Below, piece after piece: positions 35,581 to 45,220 of a DNA stretch of 64,000 nucleotides. A program made the position numbers and the translations under genes. Each line of letters opens with the position of its first letter. The first letter of the stretch is position 1. A model generated the notes under the pieces. That model searched no databases. It had not been told where the DNA came from and was given only the letters and a program-made list of their open reading frames with translations. Origin of the DNA: Parastagonospora avenae f. sp. tritici 18332-5 (Eukaryota; Ascomycota; Dothideomycetes; Pleosporales; Phaeosphaeriaceae); the NCBI GenBank assembly GCA_022559985.1, contig JAFJTR010000063.1, forward strand, positions 124,001-188,000. Direction: 5' to 3'.

Positions 35581-36375
35581 ATGTCGTCAACCGAACCCAT
35601 TGCGCCGCTCAAGCCAGCCGCTGACGAGATCCCACAATTGGCTACTTACACAGCCGAATCTGAAGATGACCGCATTGAAGGATTGCGCCTGGTTGCCGAC
35701 TCTGTTGCGCAGCAGCGCCAGGTCTCCAGCAAAATGTTGATCTTCCATCCCATCACACTCGCCGTGTTTGGTCTGATCAGCGCCATTGCTACTCAATGGA
35801 TGCTCAAGTCCTACAACGACTGGCTGATGGTTGGCACTACTGTCGGGGGCATTGCTATGACCTTCTTGATCTTCATCCGCTGGATGACGGGCGAATACAT
35901 TGGCATTGCGGAAGACATTGATATGAGCTGGCTGGGCGATGACAGGCTCATTGTGGTCAAGTGGGGTGAAGACATTATTGGTGCTTTGGTGTTGGGTTGG
36001 GCAGACAACGATGCCGCAAAGAAGCGTGGCAGGAGAAGACGCGGCAAGGCAGTCATCCGTGCGTGGACTGTCAAGCTGAAGTACCGCGGCAAGGGCGTTG
36101 GCGAAGGTCTATTGGAAGAGGCAGTCAAGGTTGCTGGAGAGAGGGGCGCAGACGGCATTGTCTTTGACGCCGACCATGCCAGTAAGTCACAATCACAACA
36201 GTATTAGATTTCACAAGCTAACTACCACCCAGACTCAAAACGCATTCTTCCCACCATCTTCAACAGCTTCCTGGACAAGCAAGAAGCCAAAGCCGAAAAG
36301 GCACTCAAGAAGGTCGCCGACGACAAGGGCAACTTTAGACAACGTCAGAGCTCTCCCACTTGGGGCAGCCGATAA
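35581..36375 (+). CDS. membrane-anchored GNAT-like N-acetyltransferase
   Basis: Exons 35581-36181 and 36233-36375 give about 247 aa from the ATG at 35581 (MSSTEPIAPL). Two hydrophobic helices lie around residues 62-82 (LIFHPITLAVFGLISAIATQ) and 90-108. A GNAT-like acetyl-CoA binding region follows: AWTVKLKYRGKGVGEGLLEEA contains the R/Q-x-x-G-x-G/A loop, and ADGIVFDADHANSKRILP follows it. The substrate is unknown; similar fungal proteins are annotated only as acetyltransferase-domain proteins. An upstream exon (35097-35262) could add about 117 residues if spliced to 35399, since the joined frame stays open. The shorter start fits the family better as I know it. Confidence 0.75.
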
Positions 36376-37235
36376 GACATAGAAGGCCTATTTCTTTTTC
36401 TTAAAGGAGGGGGGCGGCGTTCGGTTTCCATTCGAAACGAATTTCCTTTGGTCGATACCCAAATCCCTTCGTTTGTTCACACTCCAAGATACCCCACGCA
36501 TCGATCCAATCGCTATCGATGCTCATGTAGCCAAAGATTTTCTTATCTCACAAGCGGCACGCTTTGCAGCATGCCTTTTCCTTGTTTTCTCATCTTCGAT
36601 CTACAGGCTGAAGTGTCGTACTGTCCCATGACGATATCACCAAGTGACTAGTTGTGCTTAGTCTGCAGATATACCCGGTGACCTGGTGATGTGCCACACA
36701 GCTCGTCAAGCTCCGACACTCGCTACCAACGCTCGCATAGATTAATCTTTAATATCGTTGCCCGTGTAGCCGCGCTTTTATGCCTCACATTCCGTCACAC
36801 GCGACGACCATTTCGCTTACTTGACACTACAACTTCAACACATGCGTCCAGTCTGAGAAATGTTGGGTAACTCTACAATGACGCGATAAGGTGTCTTGCC
36901 CTCATCCTGGATTGTACTGATAACGCTGCATGGAGAACTGATATCAGCAGCTTGGCGCGTGAATGCGACAGGTCGGAATGCCCCGCGTCTGTCGCACCCC
37001 TCCATGCACACTGCATCGGATACAGTAAGCATCGCATGCCAAGGGGGCATGTCGTCGCGGGCTGCCAAAGTCGCCGGAACGCCGTACTACACCACCCAAA
37101 AAAAGTCCGAAGTGCCAAGTCTGGTTGCCTGTCACAGCCTCTGTGTAACTCTGTCCATGATCGTCGTCTCACACCCAAGATAGACAGCCGTGCCTCACAC
37201 AGATTCAGTACGCGCCCGCACAACGTAATCTTCCG
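36376..37235. other. convergent 3' flanks
   Basis: 860 bp between the acetyltransferase and MZT1 genes, which converge. Several overlapping open frames at 36835-37223 on both strands have no coherent similarity and were rejected as genes. Confidence 0.5.
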
Positions 37236-37708
37236 TCAGCGCGCGCCTGCGCCTGCATCATCGCCATCGCCATCGCCATCGACCGACTCCGCCGGATATT
37301 CTTCCCGCAATTGTTGGATGACTTTCTGTGCCACGCAAACCATGATTAGCAACCTTACATCCCAACGTTTCCTCAACTCAATCAAAATAAAACTCCAAAA
37401 AACTGCCTTGCGAACCGCGTGCAATGCGGAACCGCTGAGCTGTGCCTCATTGCAACATGAAAGTAAGTTTCGGGCGGGAACGTACGGCTAGAGCTTCGGG
37501 ATTCGCGCCGTTCTCAATCAGAGACACACAGTACGAGAGCTGTTGGCGGTCTAGGTGGGTGTTCTGGACACTGTTAGATTGGCCGGTTGTGTTGGGTTTA
37601 GATGGTGGTGGTGTGTGGTACCAGCAATGTTGCGATTTCGTGGAGGATGTCGATGACTTCGCGGGCGGCGCGGCGGCGCGCATCGGCGGAGGTTGATTCT
37701 GCTGGCAT
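37236..37708 (-). CDS. MZT1: MOZART1 homologue, gamma-tubulin ring complex subunit
   Basis: Microprotein that binds the N-termini of gamma-tubulin complex proteins and is needed for microtubule nucleation at spindle pole bodies. Exons 37708-37622, 37563-37486 and 37325-37236 are all phase 0 and give 84 aa, the family size. After MPAESTSADARRRAA the core reads EVIDILHEIATLLNTHLDRQ, then LSYCVSLIENGANPEALAKV and IQQLREE, matching MOZART1 through all three helices. The C-terminus is an Asp/Gly/Ala-rich tail. Introns are 58 and 160 nt. No single exon is long enough to be found by ORF length. Confidence 0.93.
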
Positions 37709-38404
37709 GTTTGGGAGATGTGCTGGTTTGACACTGGAGGGCCAGGCCGATGTTTGTCTTGCTTCAAGTCGCGCTGGAACGCGATGCACGTGTTTGGTGC
37801 TTGGCTGCTGCTGGTTGCCCCTCCACATGGTCCGTGTTGGACCCTGGATAGGTGACTTCTCGATTTGAACGTGCGATGTGAACTGTTCGTAACATGACGA
37901 GTGTTTTCACGACGTTGTAGACGTATCAACGGCAGGAAGTTCGTGGCATGTGGCGCTCAGGATACATGACGGTTCGCGTGATTGCTGTAGACTTAACGTT
38001 CACTAACTGACAACTGCATCTCGGTATAAATAGTTCTGCTTAACTTACATGTATCTTAGAAAAAGTAAAAAGGTATCACAAAGTAATTCGCAGCTTTTCT
38101 CTACTGATTCCACTCACGTCTCAGGCTATTGTCGCAGTCAGTCACATCTCACTTATCCTGCAACCTGAGAGGCACCGCATATTATATCGATTTGTGCGCT
38201 CAAAGAGGACATAAGAAAGCCGAACTTCATTCATTGTTTCGTGTCCATCGTGGTGATGTTGTCCGTCGTATACCCTGAGGCTGTACGCCAACTGTGGTTT
38301 TACCCCGCTAACCCCACACGTGCTCTACAATTTCACCTCCAACACCTCGCTTTGCCCAATTGCATCCCTGCAAAGTCTCCCATCACCTCGATCTACCACT
38401 CAGG
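37709..38404. promoter_or_regulatory. divergent promoter region, MZT1 and CCDC25-like gene
   Basis: 696 bp between divergent starts. An AT-rich segment with TATAAATA-like sequence (about 38024-38032) lies in the middle. No gene was recognised. Confidence 0.4.
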
Positions 38405-39346
38405 ATGGTTTACTACTTCACTTCAAACACGACGTCGCCATCCGCCTACATCTACATGGGCAAAGACAAAGTCGAAAGTAAGTAAAAACGATTATACCGC
38501 CGCGCCGCGACTCCCAAAAGGCTTATAAGCATACTAGATGAGGACTTGATCAAGCATGGCTGGGACGAAGACATCTGGTTCCACGTTGACAACTTGTCGT
38601 CCGCCCACGTCTACGTGCGCCTCCCCGAGGGCGAAGACTGGGAAAAGATGACCAAAGAGCTATTAGTGGACTGCGCGCAATTAACCAAGGCGAACAGTAT
38701 CGAGGGGAACAAGAAGGACAACGTCACGATTGTGTACACGCCGTGGGCTAATTTGAAGAAGGACGGGAGTATGGCTGTTGGGCAGGTGGGGTTCAAGGAT
38801 CAGCGGAAGGTACGTGTTGCATGTGGAGCTGCTTGGAATCCTACTGAATTGTGGTATAGGTAAAGCGCATACATGTTGAGAAGAGGGAAAACCCAATAGT
38901 TAATCGGCTGAACAAGACGAAGACGGAGAAGTATCCGGATTTGAGGGAGGAGAAGGAGGCGAGGTTGAAGGAGTTGAGGAGGAGAGATCAGGGCGAATTG
39001 CAGGCACGAGTAAGTTTTGAATTGTTGTTTCGATGTTCTAATCCTCTGTCTTGGGTCATACTTTCATCTTTCCGTACCCTCGGGCCCTTCCTGATCTGTC
39101 CAATTCCCATTTCTCCATCCCCATTATATTGACCAGGGTCAATCACCCGGTTGATGCCTCAGTCGCAACATGCGTACGATCAAGCTAACACCGTCGCAGC
39201 GAAAAGAGGAAGCTCGTATTGCGAAGGAGCGTAAAGAGCTTGCATACCGCAGAGATCATGCCTACGACGACATCATGACTGAGGACAACCTTGCGGAATC
39301 CAGCAACCAGGACCGCGACGAAGACTTCTTGGACGACTTCATGTGA
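38405..39346 (+). CDS. CCDC25/Jlp2-like NFACT-R domain protein
   Basis: Homologue of human CCDC25 and yeast Jlp2, small proteins built on the NFACT-R (DUF814) fold found in ribosome-quality-control factors. Exons 38405-38477, 38538-38809, 38860-39009 and 39200-39346 give 213 aa, close to human CCDC25 (208). The N-terminus MVYYFTSNTTSPSAYIYMGK, then LIKHGWDEDIWFHVDNLSSAHVYVRL and VTIVYTPWANLKKDGSMAVGQV, are family hallmarks. The C-terminal third is a charged coiled coil (REEKEARLKELRRRDQGEL) ending in an acidic DEDFLDDFM. There is no membrane segment. A role in ribosome or nucleic-acid binding is inferred from the fold only. The third intron is long (190 nt). Confidence 0.92.
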
Positions 39347-39482
39347 TTCTTGTCCACCACAAAATCCGATTCAGTATCCACGGCTGTTGCAGATCTAGGA
39401 AATCTCTAGGCCTATCTGTCATGTGCCATTGTTTCTCATAGCGAACGGCGTTCAGAAACAGCTTCGGTTCGAAATGCGGGGC

Positions 39483-39942
39483 TCAGTTGGGGTCGCGGAC
39501 GGTCATAGCTGGAAGACACAGACCCATGCTCTCGTTCAGCATGCGAATGTTATGATTGAAGGTATCATAGGCTGTTGTTTTGATCTCAAGCTCTTCACGA
39601 GTACTACGAGCCATTAACAGACGAAGGGAGGGAGTGCAACTTGTGGGCTACTCACGGAGCTTTGTGCCTAGGCTTTCCACGGCCTCCTTTTGCCTGCATC
39701 CACCACACAAATAGAAGGTTCTTCACGATTTTATGCTCCATGCCATTCTCGCGTGTCGCGTACTGCAAAAACTCGACTGTGTTCTCGATCTTGAGGGGCT
39801 CGAAGTCAGTGGCCGAGCTGTTGCGAAACGCCAGACGCAAGCGATCGCGAAGAGTGTAGCGTGCGGGTTTCGAGAATTGAATGGCCCGGAGGCTATGGCG
39901 AAGGACATGCCTATACGCGTGAATCACAGCTCCACTAGACAT
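39483..39942 (-). CDS. DUF1763-family protein with LYR-like N-terminus
   Basis: Exons 39942-39656 and 39603-39483 give 135 aa. The 52-nt intron (GTGAGT donor, CTCGTAG acceptor) is needed: without it the frame closes soon after KPRHKAP. With it the protein continues TREELEIKTTAYDTFNHNIR and MLNESMGLCL, the conserved end of this fungal family. The start MSSGAVIHAYRHVLRHSLRA precedes KPARYTLRDRLRLAFR, and the A-Y-R-H-x-x-R stretch looks like the LYR tripeptide of small mitochondrial assembly factors. A mitochondrial role is inference. It converges on the CCDC25-like gene and is divergent with the DUF2293 gene across 307 bp. Confidence 0.8.
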
Positions 39943-40249
39943 CGTCGTGAATTGTGAATGTTGCGCGTTGCGATGACATGATTGGGCGTCCGGAGAATTG
40001 TTTAGCCGGGCCCAAGCGTGCGACGCCATGGATCACCTCCGGCCGTTCCCATCACTGTCACCTCACATCAACACCCCGCTCGCTCGTTTTGCAGCGACTA
40101 GGGCTTGTAGAATCCTCTGCAGCAGCGCGGCACAGTTGCGCATCTTCATTGTGATTTGTGAATAATCACTAACTATTTGTTGGTCACAGCGACCACGTAG
40201 TCATACCCTCAGCTCAACTCGGGATCCATGAGAACAGGACACTTGCAAT
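39943..40249. promoter_or_regulatory. shared promoter region of the DUF1763 and DUF2293 genes
   Basis: 307 bp between divergent start codons. No defined element is claimed. Confidence 0.4.
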
Positions 40250-42579
40250 ATGACACGAGTACACGCGCGCCCACTGCACACGACAAATCGCGGTACGATA
40301 CTTGACCAGCCGAGAGCCACCGCCAGAAAGAAAAAGCCGTACAAGATCGTACTTGAAGCCGTTACGCAGGAGAAAAAGAAGCTGCACTCTATTGTGCGTC
40401 GCCGGATACTCGCTCCATGGGATTTGCACTAACCCCCTTACAGCTCACCTACGCCTCCAATGCGCCCAAAGGATTTGGTTTCATCCCAGCTGGACACCCG
40501 GAGTTCACAGAATGGTGCAAGGAGCAGTGCCGCCAGCGCAATCTCGATGTCCACATTGTTTCGGTCCGCAACCATCGATCCAGCACCGGGAACACTACAC
40601 TGACTCTTCCATAGGCCAAGCCGAAGAACAAGATGCATGCTGACCCCGAGAAGCTATCGCACCATGTCCACCGAGTCGGGCACCACTTTCCCATCGAAAT
40701 CGTAAACTTGGCATGTAGCAAATTCGGCTATATGTACAACGAAGCACTCGGGCTTTCAAAGGACAAATCGCGTGACCAGGCAAATTGGATCGCTCGCGGT
40801 ATCGAGGACTACTCGTCGCGGCAACAACTTCACGGGCGCCCCAGCACTGAGAAGGAGTCCAAGGAGCACACCCGTGGGGCTGTCCGCGAGATGTTCCCAA
40901 AGATACCGGAAGCCGATCTAAACTCCATTGTCAACCATGCTTTCGAAGAGGTAAAATCTTGACATTGAATTCCAATAGTATCACTCACACCTGGTAGGGA
41001 ACCAACCGTGTAGGTAACGCAAAGGAGCTGTCCTTGGCTCGTCGCGTGCAGCTAGCTGTTGTCGCTCATATCCGCCATGTCTATACAGACTACGACAAAA
41101 GGCTCAAAACTGGTACTTGGGTGCATGCCAGACAGAGCGTCGAGCACGTTTCCCTTGCCAAGCTCAAAGAGTGGCGAGATGAAGCCGGCGAAGCGAGCAA
41201 TGAAATTGAGGATACGTTCCGAGAGGTCATTGTTCTAGACGATGATGACGATGAGTCAAGTGACGCAGGGTCGGCAGCAACGCCTGATGAGCGTGAACAA
41301 TCGATGGAGATCGTATCTAGTCGGGCGACCGCAAGAGATCTCCAGCCTGAGAGATATGCTGATCCGCGCATGGATATCCATGGCATGCAAAGAGCGCCGA
41401 GACGGACAATTGTGGTCCAGCCTTATCATCCCCAATATTCTGCTCCTCCACCACCTTCACATCAACAGGCACGACAATATGCTCCAATGAACGACATCCG
41501 CCCGCCACCCCCAGACCAAATGTTCGCAGCAGCGCATAGCCGACCTATCGAGGCGTAAGTGAGCACGGACTCGTAGCAGAACACATCGCTGACTGGTGCA
41601 GGCGAAGCAGGCCCCCAGGCCCCCATCCTGTCCCAAGAGGCCCGCCTCTTGTGCAGGAAATAGACGGGCAACTGTACCATGTGAGTTTAGAAGTGGTCGA
41701 GCTAGAGCTCGGCACAGAGGTATTCCCTTCCCCCTCCTTGTTTGGAACTAACCTTTGTAGCTCGAGCCCATCAGAGAATCCCCTCAAACCCCGAGGCCTC
41801 AGCGAAACCCGCCTGTTCAGGCTCAACCTCGTTACCCACAAGATGAGTACAAGCACATTTCCCAAGCCGTCAACGCATCAGCAGGACGACGACCGGTGCA
41901 TTCCCGACGCCCTTCAGAAGAAGACGTCGTACTGCCGTCAGTTGAGCGTGAGCAAGTGGATTTGACCTCTCCACGACGCCACCCGAATGGCCATTCTCTG
42001 CATGCGGAAACCCGGCCACTCAGGGAATATACGACCATGCCACCAAAGCGTAGATCTTTTCCTTACTTTCCAGACGACAGAGATCAGATGGGGTCGGATC
42101 ACAAACGTGTCAGACCCACATACTTTGATGAGGGCATGGCCTCTCGTGCTGAGGATGCGCCTCTGTCGCGCCCGCCACCACCAAGCAATTATCAAACCAT
42201 GGAGTCGCGAACCCAGCGTAGGGCGCAACCACCACAGGAGTATATTGATCTGACCTCTAGTCCTCGTCGGCCCGTCACCAACGCAGAGCACAGGTACAAT
42301 GTACCTCAAGCAATTGCAGATTCAGACTCTCGCAGGATGTCGTATGTTAACGTTCCTACCCACCAAGTGCCGGTACGCGAAGAGAGGAGCCAATACCAAA
42401 TGATCCCGTGTGAACCGCCTCGCGCCTTTAATATCGGCAGGGGCGTGTTCGCGGGTGGGATTCTACCAGTTCGTGATTACGTGCCATCGAGAGTTCAACA
42501 GCACCAACGACCTGTTGATGGGACTATTGCCAGATACTCCCGAAGAGGGCTGCATCGTGATGGCTCTGTCCTGCATTGA
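40250..42579 (+). CDS. DUF2293-domain fungal protein
   Basis: Six exons, 40250-40393, 40444-40563, 40615-40950, 40998-41554, 41602-41680 and 41761-42579, give about 684 aa with phases matching throughout. The DUF2293 region covers roughly residues 130-260: HFPIEIVNLACSKFGYMYNE, AVREMFPKIPEADLNSIVNH, then RRVQLAVVAHIRHVYTDYDK. The rest is disordered, rich in Pro, Gln and Arg, and ends without a defined domain. An acidic DDDDDESSD patch follows the domain. The first exon is strongly basic (TARKKKPYK), which would fit nuclear location. Molecular function is unknown for the family. Intron 2 has a weak GTCCGC donor but a good CTGAC branch point and TAG acceptor. Confidence 0.85.
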
Positions 42580-43462
42580 AAGGCGTCTTCGATTCTGCTC
42601 GCGGAGTTTTACGGTTTCCTATTTGGATGATACCCTTTTCATTAAGTTTGTCTGCATTAGAAGAACACCCGTTCTTCGATCTCATACGCTTTGCATGGTT
42701 GCTTTGCAAGTCTGGCATGTTTCTTTCTGTCGCATCAGTCAGATCGGTTTCCCGAAGTTGTATGGAAGTTGGAGGTCTACGGGCCTGAAAGGGAAAGAGG
42801 TAGAAATTCAGCAAGCGAAAACATGTCAATTGTGGAGATACGATGACAGTACATCGACTTGTGGCTTATCACAATGCCACTGGCATTGATCTACCCCCGA
42901 ATGAAAGTCACGATTTGCTCATTTCTTGCGTGTGTTATCCCCTCTCGTAAGCTGGGCATTTCTCAGTCCTACCCTCACTAAGCAGCGGCAAAATTCGTGT
43001 CCGCTCTACACACATGCGCGGAGTTATCTAATGTTTTTTTAGGAGCATACTTAAAAATTCATGAGAGAGCTTAAAGATATACGCTACATCTTTTCGTTGA
43101 GTGAGGGCGGACAGGAATTTTGCCTACGCCTAGTGTCCTCGGAAGCTCATCTAAGGTCAGTCTACATTCGCTCAGGAGCATGCTAACGGTCATGAATACG
43201 GTGTTCCTGAGTGATCGCAGCCGATCTACAAAGCCGGGCGGTCCGCCGCTCTAGCGCCAACGACAAAGCCATGACGCTTAGATGTCGATGTTGATTATTT
43301 ACGTCATATTCGATCGCGCTAGACAATGCGTCGTCGTGAAATGAAATTAATTGAAAATCATATACGCCATGCATGCCCAGCCAATGTCGTTTTTCTTTTC
43401 TATCAATCTCGGATTCTCTCCAAAGCTTAGCATTTTCTAGCGTACTTTTTCATTCCTTCAAT
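42580..43462. other. intergenic region containing a MITE-like element
   Basis: 883 bp between two plus-strand genes. Apart from the inverted-repeat element at 42976-43135 it contains presumed 3' UTR and the SNG1-like promoter. No gene was recognised. Confidence 0.5.
42976..43135. mobile_element. MITE-like element with about 33-bp terminal inverted repeats
   Basis: The left end (CACTAAGCAGCGGCAAAATT, continuing to TGTCCGC) and the reverse complement of the right end (CACTAGGCGTAGGCAAAATT, continuing to TGTCCGC) match at about 26 of 33 positions, including an unbroken ten-base core GGCAAAATTC and TGTCCGC. The interior of roughly 95 bp is AT-rich and non-coding. Both ends contain TA at the same place, which could be a TA target duplication with repeats starting just inside, as in Tc1/pogo-type MITEs. 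Alternatively the CACTA termini are the true ends. No clean longer target duplication is visible. Confidence 0.65.
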
Positions 43463-45076
43463 ATGAAGATCCCACAGCGGTTACGCCGCCCGTTTTACAA
43501 CAAGAGCGAGATTCACCCTGATGGTCCTGCAGAGAAAGTCAAAATACGACCCAATGAGCCAGAGAGTGGAACTACAATTCGTCCGGACAATGAGACGCAT
43601 AACACTCCCGTTGGATTCTGGCATCCTGAGCTTCGCAAAGTCAGGAATCGCGCCTTTGCAAAATGGATTGTAACGACCGCGTTCCTGATGGCATTCATCC
43701 TGACTGTTCTTTCGATATACTGGGGAGTTTTCTTCAAGGTCGAAAACCGTTTGAACCGTTTGCTCGTCTATGTGGTAGACATGGATGGCGCTGCACCGTT
43801 TGCCAATACTGGAGCTCAGCCTTTCGTCGGAACAACTATCACCGAGCTCGTTGAGATGCAGTTGAACAGCGGCAAGCCTACGCTTGGATGGAGTGTCCGA
43901 TCTGGATCCGAGTTCAACAACGATCCGCTGGAAGTGCGACAAGCTGTGTATGACTGGGACGCCTGGGCAGCCATCATCATCAACCCCAACGCGACGGCGC
44001 TATTGTACCAAGCTGTGGCTACTGGGAACACGAGCTATGATCCGCTCGGTGCATGTCAGCTGGTGTACCAAGATTCTCGGGACAGCACCAATTGGAACGA
44101 CTTCATGTCTCCTTTCATCAACGCGTTTATGACGCAGGCGCAAAGTCAGGTCGGTCAGCGGTGGGCGCGCATGGTGTTGCAAAACGCGAGCGACCCTGCT
44201 GCTTTGACGAATATTCAGGCCGTACCACAGGCGATCAACCCGGCTATCGGGTTCTCGGAGTTTAACTTGCGGCCATTCTTCCCTTACACCAGTATTCCTG
44301 CCGTGTCTATTGGTCTTATCTGTAAGTTGTGATGTGCAATTTTGACAATGTTGATTTACTGGGGCTGACAAAACCTTCTAGACCTGATCATCATTTCTTT
44401 CTTCAGCTTCTCCTTCTACATGCCCATCCACATGCAGTACATGTCGCCCAAGGGTCACCCTCCGCTCAAGTTCCCGCAACTCATTGCTTGGCGTTGGGCT
44501 GCTACCATCACAGCTTATGTATTTTTGTCGCTGGCGTATAGCTTCGTGTCTATGGCATTCCAGATCAACTTCTTTGGCACAAACCCTGTTACGTCTGAAA
44601 CCCAGGTTACTATGATTGAATACGGTACGCAATCTGAAGTCATGCCGTAACCTCCAATGCTAACACTTTCTTCAGGTAATCCCGTCGCCTATGGCCACGG
44701 CACATTCCCCGTATACTGGATGCTCAACTTCGTCGGCATGATCGCTCTCGGCCTCGCATGCGAAAATATGGCAATGGTCGTCGGGCAGCCTTGGATGGGC
44801 CTATTCCTTATCTTCTGGGTCATCACCAACGTCTCAACATCTTTCTACGATATTGAGATTGCGCCTAGTTTTTACAGGTGGGGGTATGCTTGGCCGTTGC
44901 ACTCGATTGTGGAGGGCAGCCGGCAGATATTGTTCGGATTGCACTCGAGGATTGGGTTAGACTTTGGAATCTTGTTTGCTTGGGCAGGCGTTAATACTGC
45001 GTTTTTCCCCGTGTGTTGTTGGTTCCAGAGGTGGAAGACGCAGAGGGAGGTGCATGAGTATTGGCCGATGCATTAG
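43463..45076 (+). CDS. SNG1-type multipass membrane protein (DUF3533)
   Basis: Family of yeast Sng1, which confers resistance to nitrosoguanidine and other drugs. Exons 43463-44321, 44382-44624 and 44676-45076 give 500 aa. The N-terminal 70 residues are hydrophilic and basic. The first transmembrane helix is around residues 70-92 (IVTTAFLMAFILTVLSIYWG). A long extracytoplasmic loop (VVDMDGAAPFANTG...) with several N-glycosylation sequons follows. Five further helices occupy residues 280-480, including LIIISFFSFSFYMPIHMQYM and NPVAYGHGTFPVYWML. SFYDIEIAPSFYRWGYAWPL is the conserved DUF3533 end. The start at 43463 is preferred to an upstream in-frame GTG/TTG-type codon. Substrate is unknown. 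It converges on the GH2 gene with 144 bp between stops. Confidence 0.9.
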
Positions 45077-45220
45077 ACTTAGGCGGGGGAAGATAGTTGG
45101 TTACAGTAAATAATAATTGATGATATGTATTGTAGCACGCGATTGTACGTCTATATGTATCAAAGTATGTAACGTAGCATTCGTTGACCGTATAGATTGC
45201 TGTACCCCATGAAGATTACT

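Noticed and set aside
36835..37223. Overlapping ORFs on both strands between the acetyltransferase and MZT1 genes
   Set aside because: No protein-like pattern, no splice support, and the location is between convergent 3' ends.
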